Assembly: GCA_965206975.1 (NCBI GenBank)
Contig: OZ242253.1
Span: forward strand, 1,736,001-1,800,000
Reading direction: 5' to 3'
Source of the DNA: JAAXGI01 sp965206975
GTDB lineage: Bacteria > Gemmatimonadota > Gemmatimonadetes > Longimicrobiales > Gaopeijiaceae
Length of the DNA stretch: 64,000 nucleotides
Of the stretch, positions 43,609-51,153 are shown one piece after another. The notes below the pieces were generated by a model. That model ran no database searches. It saw only the letters and a program-made list of their open reading frames with translations, and was not told where the DNA came from. The translations under genes were made by a program, and so were the position numbers. Positions within the stretch are counted from its first letter, which is position 1; each line of letters begins with the position of its first letter.

Positions 43609-43617
43609 TGTTAGACT
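43609..43617 (+). promoter_or_regulatory. Possible extended -10 promoter for the pspA leader
   Basis: TGTTAGACT combines the TGn extension with a TAnnnT-type -10 (TAGACT, 43612-43617). There is no clear -35, as expected for extended -10 promoters. The start would be near 43624, giving a leader of about 220 bases to pspA. Confidence 0.35.
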
Positions 43618-43667
43618 GGTTGCCAGCGCTCGGCTTGGGCGAACGTAAGCTCTAGGGCTCCGAAGAG

Positions 43668-43737
43668 TTCCCTGGAGAGTAGGTTGCCAAGGGAAGGCGA
43701 GGCCCGGCAGAGGCACGCACTCGGGCGCGAGTGCGTG
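43668..43737 (+). ncRNA. Structured leader upstream of pspA (possible regulatory RNA)
   Basis: Two strong hairpins in a row. TTCCCTGG (43668-43675) pairs with CC-A-AGGGAA (43687-43695) with one bulged base. CACGCACTCG (43714-43723) pairs perfectly with CGAGTGCGTG (43728-43737) around a GGCG tetraloop. CCGGC/GCCGG pairings on either side could close a larger fold. It matches no RNA family I recognise: no RNase P, tmRNA or SRP RNA marks. It may be a 5' regulatory leader or a small RNA. Confidence 0.35.
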
Positions 43738-43846
43738 GCCGGTCCCCAGGTTCCGGTGCGGGCTGGCAGGGATCTGTCAGGCCGGGGCGAGTCGCTGGGG
43801 GACGTGTCGTAGAGCTGGCCGCCTTACGTGCGGAGGAAGGGGTGTC

Positions 43847-44668
43847 ATGAGGATCATCACCAGGACCGCGAGGCTGATTCGGTCCGTCATCAACGGGCTC
43901 CTGGGCCGGGCCGAGAACCCGGAGAAGATGCTCGATCAGCTGATCCTGGATATGCGCGACCAGCTCGTGATGGCGAAGCGGGAGGTTGCGGGCGCGATCG
44001 CGGACGAGAGGAAGCTCCGTGCCCAGGCCGAGGGCGAGGTGACGCAGGTGCGCGACTGGGAGAGGCGCGCGGTCCTCGCTGTCCGGGAGGAGCGGGACGA
44101 TCTGGCGAAGCAGGCGCTCCTTCGGCAGAAGGAACACGCCGAGCGGGCGGTCGAGCTTCGCCAGACGTGGGAGTCGCAGGCGAGCGAGGTCGAGAAGCTC
44201 AAGGCCTCCCTCAAGGAGCTTGGCGAGCGGATCGAGGAGGCCGGGCGGCGGCGAAATCTCCTCGTCGCGAAGCAGAAGCGCGTGCAGGCGCAGAAGCGGA
44301 TCCAGGAGACGATTTCAGAGCTCTCCGACGACTCCGCCTTCGGCGCATTCGACAGGATGGCGGAGCGGATCGAGGAGGAAGAGCGCCGCACCCTCGCCGT
44401 GGGCGAGGTGTCGGAGGCGGTCAGCGGGGACTCGCTCGAAGAGGAGTTCTCGCGGATCGAGTCGGGGGAGGAGGTCGGCGACCGGCTCCTCGCGCTCAAG
44501 CGGGAGATGGGTCTCTTCCCTCCCGTTCCCACCGGAAAAGAGGCTCCGCCGCAACTTCCCGCCGGGGAGGCGAAGCCTGCCAGCGCACCCCTCGCCGAGG
44601 AGGTCGAGATCGCGGAGGAGGAGCTCCTCGAGGAGTTTGACCGGCTGGGCAAGGGGCGCGGCAACTAG
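43847..44668 (+). CDS. pspA: PspA/IM30 (Vipp1) family membrane-protection protein
   Basis: A 273-residue ESCRT-III-like protein that coats and repairs stressed inner membranes. The amphipathic first helix (RIITRTARLIRSVINGLLGR), then NPEKMLDQLILDMRDQL, a long coiled coil (about 40-180) and SAFGAFDRMAERIEEEE are typical. An extra Glu/Pro-rich tail of about 60 residues follows. The start follows GGAGGAAGGGG. There are no pspB, pspC or pspF genes nearby; the long structured leader may control it. The next gene starts 16 bases later. Confidence 0.92.
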   Translation: MRIITRTARLIRSVINGLLGRAENPEKMLDQLILDMRDQLVMAKREVAGAIADERKLRAQAEGEVTQVRDWERRAVLAVREERDDLAKQALLRQKEHAERAVELRQTWESQASEVEKLKASLKELGERIEEAGRRRNLLVAKQKRVQAQKRIQETISELSDDSAFGAFDRMAERIEEEERRTLAVGEVSEAVSGDSLEEEFSRIESGEEVGDRLLALKREMGLFPPVPTGKEAPPQLPAGEAKPASAPLAEEVEIAEEELLEEFDRLGKGRGN

Positions 44669-44684
44669 AGCCGAGGAGGCTCCG

Positions 44685-45545
44685 ATGGATGTCGTATACC
44701 TGAACGGGGCGTACCTCCCCCGGTCGGAGGCTCGCGTCCCCGTCGACGACCGCGGATTCGTCTTCGGCGACGGGGTCTACGAGTTCACGCCCCTGTACGG
44801 GGGCCGGAGCCTTCGGTTGGGGCGTCGGCTCGAGCGGCTTCGACGTGGTCTCCGGGCACTCCGGATGGACTACGACGTCGGCGAGGTTCCCGGTATCTAC
44901 GAGGGGCTGGTCAACCGGAACCGTCTCGCGGAACGCGAGGCAGCGGCGATCTACATCCAGGTGAGCCGGGGCGCCGCGCCCCGGGCCCACGCATTCCCGC
45001 GCCCGACGGTCGCCCCCACGGTCTACGCGTTCCCGGTCCCGCTCCCCTCCCTCACGGCGGAGCAGTGGGCGGGGGGCCTCACCGCAGTGACGGTGCCGGA
45101 CACCCGGTGGGGGCGGGTCGATCTGAAGACGCTTCAGCTTCTCCCGAATGTCCTTGCCCAAGAGGTGGCCGTCAGCGCGGGGGCCGACGAGGCGATCCTG
45201 GTACGCGACGGGCTCGCACTCGAGGGGGCGCGGAGCAACCTCTTCGTGGTTTTGGACGGGGTGGTCCGGACGCACCCGACCTCGAATCAGATCCTTCCCG
45301 GTATCACGCGCGAGATGATCCTCGAGCTGGCGGCGGGGAGGGGGTGTGCGGTCCGCGAGGTCCCAACCCCCGTAGAGGCACTTGCCGACGCCTCCGAGGC
45401 CTTCATGACGGGGAGCAGCACCGAGCTCAAGCCCGTCCGTCGGATCGATGGTCGGGACGTGGGCGACGGTGCACCGGGCCCCGTGGCGCGGGAGCTCTTC
45501 GAGGCCTTCCGGGAGGCGGTGGACACCGAGCTCGGAGGGAGGTGA
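44685..45545 (+). CDS. dat: D-amino-acid (D-alanine) aminotransferase
   Basis: A protein of about 286 residues, PLP fold type IV. Tyr32 (FVFGDGVYEF), the catalytic Lys148 (VDLKTLQLLPN) and Glu180 (LEGARSNLF) are in place. Arg100 and His102 in GAAPRAHAF are the carboxylate trap that marks D-amino-acid transaminase rather than branched-chain aminotransferase. It interconverts D-alanine and D-glutamate with their keto acids. A strong ribosome site (GAGGAGG) precedes the ATG. It sits beside cell-wall recycling genes, which suggests a role in salvaging D-amino acids. Confidence 0.9.
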   Translation: MDVVYLNGAYLPRSEARVPVDDRGFVFGDGVYEFTPLYGGRSLRLGRRLERLRRGLRALRMDYDVGEVPGIYEGLVNRNRLAEREAAAIYIQVSRGAAPRAHAFPRPTVAPTVYAFPVPLPSLTAEQWAGGLTAVTVPDTRWGRVDLKTLQLLPNVLAQEVAVSAGADEAILVRDGLALEGARSNLFVVLDGVVRTHPTSNQILPGITREMILELAAGRGCAVREVPTPVEALADASEAFMTGSSTELKPVRRIDGRDVGDGAPGPVARELFEAFREAVDTELGGR

Positions 45546-45557
45546 GGAGCGCCCGCT

Positions 45558-46424
45558 TCAGCGCCGGATCGGCACCCCCGCCCGGTAGCTCTGGAGGTGG
45601 AGCGAGAAGGAGCCTAGGAGCGGAACTTTCGAGCTGAGCCTCACGAGGAGGCGCCGGTCATCGTCGGTGAGGTAGATCTCCGCCTCTCCCCCCTCGCCGA
45701 AGAGCCCGCGCGCCTTGATGATCGGCCGGACGACGATCGTCTCGAAGGTGCCCGCGGGTACCTCGATCGTCTCTTTTCGGAGGACGTGCAGGATCACCGG
45801 GTTTCGGTCCGCGATGAAGTAGCGGTCGAGCGAGTAGCTCTCCCCGACCTCGAGGGGGAGGGAGCGCACGTAATAGATGAAGGAGATGTCATCGAGGGGG
45901 AGCTCGGCGATCATCTCCTCGCTCTCTCCCGTGTCGAGCCGGTCCCAGTACCCCGCCTTCGGGTAGATCTCGTAGTGGCGATCCGCGCGGTAGCCGACCT
46001 CCCGCACCTTCTTGAGCGAGCGGAGGGTGGCGAGCGTCTCCACGTCGATCCACGACTCGAAGTGATCGTCGACCCGCGCGAGGGGGACCCCGCCCTCGAT
46101 CCGCCACGAGATGTGGTACGAGGGCCGGCTCCGAACCGGCTCGACGGTCACGACCTGCATGATCGCCCCCCCGACGGAGAAGGGGCCGAGCTTCACCTCG
46201 TACTCGGACTGCTCGCCGGGGCCGAAGGGGACTTCCGCTAGCGTGCTCCGGACGCGTTCGGGCGAGGGTATGCTGCTTCCCCTGCTACCCGGCCCCTGCG
46301 CGTCGACGGGGCGCGTGTGGGCGATGAGGAGCGCGGCTCCGGCGAGGGCGTAGACGACCCGGTGGGGGGGGAGGCGCCGTTGCCTGCCTCCGGGCGCGCT
46401 CGTCGTTTCCGCTGCCCTTTCCAT
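45558..46424 (-). CDS. Exported DUF3108 domain protein
   Basis: A 288-residue protein with a signal peptide (hydrophobic core about 24-38, end near VDAQG) and one DUF3108 domain of beta strands: GEQSEYEVKLGPFSVGGAIM, FESWIDVETLATLRSLKKVR, DDISFIYYVRSLPLEVGESY, and the end LVRLSSKVPLLGSFSLHL. DUF3108 proteins are periplasmic, lipocalin-like in strand pattern, and of unknown function. It lies 53 bases after namZ on the same strand with AAGGGAGAG before the ATG, so the two are probably co-transcribed. Its end faces dat with only 12 bases between. Confidence 0.85.
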   Translation of the reverse strand: MERAAETTSAPGGRQRRLPPHRVVYALAGAALLIAHTRPVDAQGPGSRGSSIPSPERVRSTLAEVPFGPGEQSEYEVKLGPFSVGGAIMQVVTVEPVRSRPSYHISWRIEGGVPLARVDDHFESWIDVETLATLRSLKKVREVGYRADRHYEIYPKAGYWDRLDTGESEEMIAELPLDDISFIYYVRSLPLEVGESYSLDRYFIADRNPVILHVLRKETIEVPAGTFETIVVRPIIKARGLFGEGGEAEIYLTDDDRRLLVRLSSKVPLLGSFSLHLQSYRAGVPIRR

Positions 46425-46477
46425 CGCTCTCCCTTCTCGGGCGGGCGCTCCCGCCGCCCCGCCGCCCGCGCCGTCCC

Positions 46478-47755
46478 CTAGGGGTAAATCAGGCTACTCT
46501 CCCGGAGCGAGCCGAATCGATCGAGCGCTTCGCTCCACTCCGCCACGAGGGTGTCCGGGGCGAGGCCCGCCTCGATCCCGCTCCGAAGCCGGGTGGAGCC
46601 GGCGAGCCTGTCGAAGTGCCCGACGTTCCACTCCCACCGCTCCCCGGCGATCCGCCGTGCCTCGACGAGCATTGCGACCGCGGTCGTCGTCGGGTCGTAG
46701 CTTCCCGGATCCGTCACCTCGAGTCGTACCCCGCGAACCTCCGTGCGGTCGAACTTCCCGTCGCCCGGATCCTGGGGGACGAAGCGTGCCGGGTGGAAGC
46801 GCACCCCGCGAAGCCCCATCCTGGAGAGGCGCCCGGCGAGGAGTTCTCCGTCGAGCCACGGGGCTCCGACCCACTGGAATGCGCGCTCCGTGCCCCTCCC
46901 GACGGAGAGGTTCGTCCCCTCGAAGAGGCAGGTGCCGGAGTAGTGAAACGCGCTCTCGAGGTCCGGAAGATTCGGCGAGGGCCGGCGCCACGGGAGCCCG
47001 GTATCGGTGAAGTGCATCTCCCGCCGCCAGTTCTCCATCGGGACGACGGTCAGCTCCGCCTCCACCCCGAAGTGGTCGTGGAAGAGCCGGGCGAGCTCCC
47101 CGGGCGTCATCCCGTGGCGCATCGGGAGGGGGTAGAGGCCGACGAAGGATGCGAAGGCCGGATCGAGGACATTCCCCTGCACGAGATCTCCCCCGACCGG
47201 ATTCGGGCGGTCGAGGACGACGAAGCGGATCGAAGCCTCGCCCGCCGCCGCCATCGCGAGCGCCATCGTGTAGACGTACGTGTAGTAGCGGGCCCCGATG
47301 TCCTGGATGTCGAAGAGGAGGACGTCGATTCCCTCGAGCATCGCCGGGGTGGGACTCCGCGTCGCGCCGTAGAGGGAGTAGACGGGAAGTCCGGTCGGCG
47401 CATCCACCGTATCGTCGATGAGGGCGCCGGGGGGTGCCGTTCCGCGAATCCCGTGCTCCGGTGAAAAGAGGCCGACGAGTTCGATCTCCGGGTGCCCGAA
47501 GAGGAGGTCGATCGACGGGGTGCCGTCCGCCGAGATCCCGGTGTGGTTCGTGACGAGCCCGACCCGGCGGCCCTCGACGAGGTGGAGCGAGTCGGCAAGG
47601 AGGACGTCGATCCCGGGCCGGGTCCCCTGGCGGGGTACTCGAAGCTCCGCGGGGCCGGGCCCCGGGAAGGAACGCGTGCCCGCGGCGAGGGCGAGTCCGA
47701 GGAGGAGCAGTGCGCTCCCTCCCGCCCAGGCGCGGTGCGCGGATTGTCGCCTCAT
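46478..47755 (-). CDS. namZ: Exo-beta-N-acetylmuramidase NamZ-like protein (DUF1343)
   Basis: A protein of about 425 residues with a signal peptide (RAWAGGSALLLLGLALAAG, about 8-26), so exported. The DUF1343 body has GLVTNHTGISADG, LVGLFSPEHGIRG, LPVYSLYGATRSPTP, LLFDIQDIGARYYTYVYTM and VVLDRPNPVGG. NamZ (B. subtilis YbbC) removes terminal N-acetylmuramic acid from glycan strands. TAGGAGA before the ATG at 47755 fixes the start; the longer frame upstream has no signal peptide. It is divergent from the NagZ-hydrolase fusion gene, its expected pathway partner. Confidence 0.9.
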   Translation of the reverse strand: MRRQSAHRAWAGGSALLLLGLALAAGTRSFPGPGPAELRVPRQGTRPGIDVLLADSLHLVEGRRVGLVTNHTGISADGTPSIDLLFGHPEIELVGLFSPEHGIRGTAPPGALIDDTVDAPTGLPVYSLYGATRSPTPAMLEGIDVLLFDIQDIGARYYTYVYTMALAMAAAGEASIRFVVLDRPNPVGGDLVQGNVLDPAFASFVGLYPLPMRHGMTPGELARLFHDHFGVEAELTVVPMENWRREMHFTDTGLPWRRPSPNLPDLESAFHYSGTCLFEGTNLSVGRGTERAFQWVGAPWLDGELLAGRLSRMGLRGVRFHPARFVPQDPGDGKFDRTEVRGVRLEVTDPGSYDPTTTAVAMLVEARRIAGERWEWNVGHFDRLAGSTRLRSGIEAGLAPDTLVAEWSEALDRFGSLRESSLIYP

Positions 47756-47910
47756 CTCTATTCTCCTAGCTTCACCCCGGCTCCTGATCCGAACATCGGC
47801 GCCCCGCTCCGCACGGTCAATCCAGGGGCGGAGACAGCGCCCAATCGCGGGAGATCCCCCATGCTGCGCCCGACTCTCACCGAGTGGCCGCCGGAGAACT
47901 CGCCCGGCCC

Positions 47911-47934
47911 GGGGCCCGTGTCCGGCCGGGCCCC
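47911..47934. promoter_or_regulatory. Hairpin in the namZ/nagZ divergent intergenic region
   Basis: GGGGCCCG (47911-47918) pairs perfectly with CGGGCCCC (47927-47934) over an 8-base loop, ending 18 bases before the GTG of the GH3 fusion. The 197-base gap must hold both promoters; no clear -10 or -35 pair is seen. The hairpin could limit translation of the fusion gene or be an operator. Confidence 0.3.
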
Positions 47935-47952
47935 CTCGGGCAGGCGGGGGCC

Positions 47953-50900
47953 GTGACGGGGGCGCGTGCAGTGCGGGTCCTCGGCCTCCTCGCCGCCCTT
48001 CCCGTCCTCTCCGCCGGGTGCGCACCGGGCGCCCCCCCCCCTCCGCCCGAGGAGGCCGAATACCGTCCCTACCTCGTCTCCGAGCTGGACCGGGAGGCGG
48101 AGCGGTGGGTCGAAGGCACCCTCGAGGGGCTCACCCTAAGAGAGGCGGCCGGCCAGCTCGTCTTCCCTTGGATCTCGGGTGCGTACGTGGCCGACGACGA
48201 TCCCGAGTTTCTCGAGGTAGTCGAGTGGGTGGATCGGTGGGGGATCGGCGGGGTCGTGATCTCGATCGGAACACCGTACGCGTACGTGGCGAAGCTCAAT
48301 CGCCTCCAGGCGAGGGCTGCCGTTCCCCTCCTCGTGACCTCCGATTTCGAGAACGGGGGCCCGGCGATGAGGCTCAATCACACCTACGCTCTCCCGAGCC
48401 TCCTCGCCCAGGGGGGTGGCACGAGCTTTCCTCCGACGATGGCCTTCGGCGCCGTCGGGGACGAGGCCGAGGTCGAGCGGTTCGCGCGGATCACCGCGCT
48501 CGAGGCCCGCGCGGTCGGGGTGCACATGAACTTTGCGCCCGTCCTCGACGTGAACTCGAATCCCGAGAATCCGATCATCAACACCCGCTCCTTCGGCGAG
48601 TCGCCCGAGGAGGTCGCGAGGCTCGGGAGGGCGTATATCCGGGGCGCCCGCGCCGGCGGGATCCTGACGACGGCGAAGCACTTCCCGGGCCACGGGGATA
48701 CGCAGGTCGACTCCCACCTCGAGCTCCCGGCGATCCGGGCCGACCGGGCGCGCCTTGACCAGGTCGAGCTCGTCCCCTTCCGGGCGGCGGTGGAGGAAGG
48801 GGTCGATGCGGTGATGACGGCGCACATCTCCGTCCCAGGGGTCCTCGGCGAAGGTGCCCCGCCGGCCACGCTTTCCCCCGAGTTCATGACGGAGCTCCTC
48901 CGCGAGGAACTCGGCTTTCCGGACCTCCTCTTCACCGACGCCCTCCGCATGGGCGCGATCACGGCCGGATATGGAGCCGGGGAGGCGGCGGTCCTCGCAT
49001 TCGAGGCGGGGTCGGACGTGATCCTGATTCCGGAGTCGGTTCCGGCGGCCGTCGAGGCGATCGTCGAGGCCGTCGAGGCGGGGCGGATCTCGCGGGAACG
49101 CCTCGACCGCTCCGTCCGCCGGATCCTCGATGCGAAAGCGAGGGTCGGGCTCGAGCGGGATGCCACCGTCCCGCTCGAGGCGGTCAGTGCGAGGGTGGGG
49201 ACGGACGAGCACCGCGAGGCGTCCCGCGAGGCGGCGTCCCGCTCGATCACCCTCGTCCGGGATCGCGACGCGCTCGTGCCCCTTGATCCGGCGCGCTACC
49301 GGAGGGTTCTCAGCGTGACGTACGCCCCCCGGACGAGCCTGATGGCAGGACGCGAGTTCAACGGGGTCCTCTCCGGGCTCGTCGCCGAGTTGCGGAGCGC
49401 CCGGGTGGGACCGGAGACCCCGGATGATGAGTGGGCGGGGCTCCTCGCCCGGGCGGAGGGCTTCGACGCCGTCCTCGTGAGCGCATACGTCGCCCCGCAG
49501 GCGGGGGCGGGCACCGTCGCGCTCCCGGATCCCGTCGCGGAGTTCATCACCGCCCTCGACGAGAGGAGCGCCGTCGTGCTCATCTCCCTCGGGAACCCTT
49601 ACCTCCTGAGCGCGATGCCCTCCGTCGGGAGCTACCTCCTCGGGTGGGGCGGTCGCGAGGTCTCCCAGCGCGCGGCGGCGCGGGCCGTGGCGGGAGCGGC
49701 GGCGATCGGGGGCCGCCTCCCCGTGAGCCTCCCCGGGCTGCACGAGCGGGGCGAGGGCCTCCGCAGGGACGCGATCCCCGAGGTCGCCGCGCTCGAGGAA
49801 CGCCGAACGGATCTCCTCGACGAGGCGGGACTCCTCCGGGACGCGGGCAGCGAGCCGCGGGCGGGTGAGCCCGCAGATACGGTGCCGGACGAGGTGGGGC
49901 TCGTCCTCCCCCCGCCGGTGCCGCAGGGGGGGCCTGCGCCGGAGAGCTGGCGGGGGCTCGCGGTATCCCCGCTCGAGACCGATCCGGCACGCGTCGGGAT
50001 GGACGCCACCGTCCTCGAGGAGCTCGATGCATACGTCAGCTCCGCGATCGCCGACTCCGTGGCGCCTGGGGTCGCGCTCGCCGTGGGCCGGAGGGGCCGG
50101 CTCGTCCGGCTCCGCGGGTACGGGCGCCTCGATTGGGACCGCTCGAGCACCGAGGTCACGCCCTACTCCCTCTACGACCTCGCCTCCCTCACGAAGGTGG
50201 TCGGGACGACGACGGCGATCATGCTCCTCTCGGAGGAGGATCTCATCGAGCTGGAGGCACCCGTCGTCCGCTACCTCCCGGACTTCGCCCTGACGGATGA
50301 GCGAAAGGCCCGGGTCACGATCCGGGACCTCCTCCTCCACCGCGGTGGGCTTCCCCCGTTCATCCGTTACTTCGAGGAGTTCTACGGGCTCGAGCCGGTC
50401 CGCCGCGCCGCGCTCGAGACACCGCTCGAGCTTCCCCCCGGCTCCGAGACGATCTACTCCGACATCGGGTTCATGACGCTCGGATGGGTGGCGGAGAGGG
50501 CGAGCGGCCTCTCCCTCGACACCTTCCTCGAGCGCCGCCTCTTCCGCCTCCTCGGAATGGCGGATACCGGGTTCAACCCGGATCCGGCGGAGCGGGCGCG
50601 GATCGCCCCGACGGAGCGGGACGAGGCGTACCGGGGCCGCCACGTCGTCGGCGAGGTTCACGACGAGAACGCGTATGCACTCGGGGGCGTCTCGGGCCAC
50701 GCCGGCCTCTTCTCGACGGCCGCGGACCTCGCGGTCTTCGGCGCCCTCCTGGCAAATGGGGGGATGCTCGAGACGTGCGGCTTCGAGGCAGGGAGCGGCG
50801 TGCCGTGCGGGGCGAGGAGCGTTTCGGTGCGAAACCGGATCCTCCCGGAGGAGACGCTCCGGGCCTTCACGACCCGCGCCTCGAGTGAGTCGAGCCGCGC

Positions 50901-51153
50901 CCTCGGGTGGGACACGCCCTCCGAGGGGTCCTCGTCCGGCGATTACTTCAGCTCGCGCTCCTTCGGGCATACGGGTTTCACCGGCACGTCGATCTGGGTC
51001 GACGCTGAGAACGAGCTCTTCGTGATCCTCCTGACGAACCGGGTGAACCCGACGCGGGAGAACACCCGCCACGTGCCCTTCCGCCGGAGGGTCCACGACC
51101 TCGCCATCGCCGCGATCTCGGATCGCGACGTGGCGCCCCGCGACGCCGGATGA
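47953..51153 (+). CDS. Lipoprotein fusion: NagZ-type GH3 beta-N-acetylglucosaminidase plus serine beta-lactamase-family domain
   Basis: About 1066 residues. A lipoprotein signal (lipobox LSAGC, near residue 22) leads into a GH3 domain. The NagZ signature AKHFPGHGDTQVDSHLELP begins at residue 241 with the Asp253/His255 catalytic dyad, and the nucleophile Asp329 is in LLFTDALRMGAI. A GH3 C-terminal domain follows (about 400-610), then a serine hydrolase domain from about 690 with Ser745-x-x-Lys748 (LASLTK), Tyr835-Ser-Asp and His1006-Thr-Gly. In B. subtilis NagZ and AmiE (a beta-lactamase-fold MurNAc-L-Ala amidase) are separate neighbours. Here they are one chain, likely removing GlcNAc and then the stem peptide. 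The amidase role of the second half is inferred. The symporter gene overlaps by 4 bases. Confidence 0.88.
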   Translation: MTGARAVRVLGLLAALPVLSAGCAPGAPPPPPEEAEYRPYLVSELDREAERWVEGTLEGLTLREAAGQLVFPWISGAYVADDDPEFLEVVEWVDRWGIGGVVISIGTPYAYVAKLNRLQARAAVPLLVTSDFENGGPAMRLNHTYALPSLLAQGGGTSFPPTMAFGAVGDEAEVERFARITALEARAVGVHMNFAPVLDVNSNPENPIINTRSFGESPEEVARLGRAYIRGARAGGILTTAKHFPGHGDTQVDSHLELPAIRADRARLDQVELVPFRAAVEEGVDAVMTAHISVPGVLGEGAPPATLSPEFMTELLREELGFPDLLFTDALRMGAITAGYGAGEAAVLAFEAGSDVILIPESVPAAVEAIVEAVEAGRISRERLDRSVRRILDAKARVGLERDATVPLEAVSARVGTDEHREASREAASRSITLVRDRDALVPLDPARYRRVLSVTYAPRTSLMAGREFNGVLSGLVAELRSARVGPETPDDEWAGLLARAEGFDAVLVSAYVAPQAGAGTVALPDPVAEFITALDERSAVVLISLGNPYLLSAMPSVGSYLLGWGGREVSQRAAARAVAGAAAIGGRLPVSLPGLHERGEGLRRDAIPEVAALEERRTDLLDEAGLLRDAGSEPRAGEPADTVPDEVGLVLPPPVPQGGPAPESWRGLAVSPLETDPARVGMDATVLEELDAYVSSAIADSVAPGVALAVGRRGRLVRLRGYGRLDWDRSSTEVTPYSLYDLASLTKVVGTTTAIMLLSEEDLIELEAPVVRYLPDFALTDERKARVTIRDLLLHRGGLPPFIRYFEEFYGLEPVRRAALETPLELPPGSETIYSDIGFMTLGWVAERASGLSLDTFLERRLFRLLGMADTGFNPDPAERARIAPTERDEAYRGRHVVGEVHDENAYALGGVSGHAGLFSTAADLAVFGALLANGGMLETCGFEAGSGVPCGARSVSVRNRILPEETLRAFTTRASSESSRALGWDTPSEGSSSGDYFSSRSFGHTGFTGTSIWVDAENELFVILLTNRVNPTRENTRHVPFRRRVHDLAIAAISDRDVAPRDAG

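Noticed and set aside
43668..43737. Identification of the pspA leader as 6S, SRP or RNase P RNA
   Set aside because: The conserved core sequences of these RNAs are absent; only generic hairpins are seen.
47756..48025. Upstream extension of namZ
   Set aside because: The added 90 residues are Arg/Gly-rich, overlap the divergent gene, and would bury the signal peptide; the ATG at 47755 has a good ribosome site.
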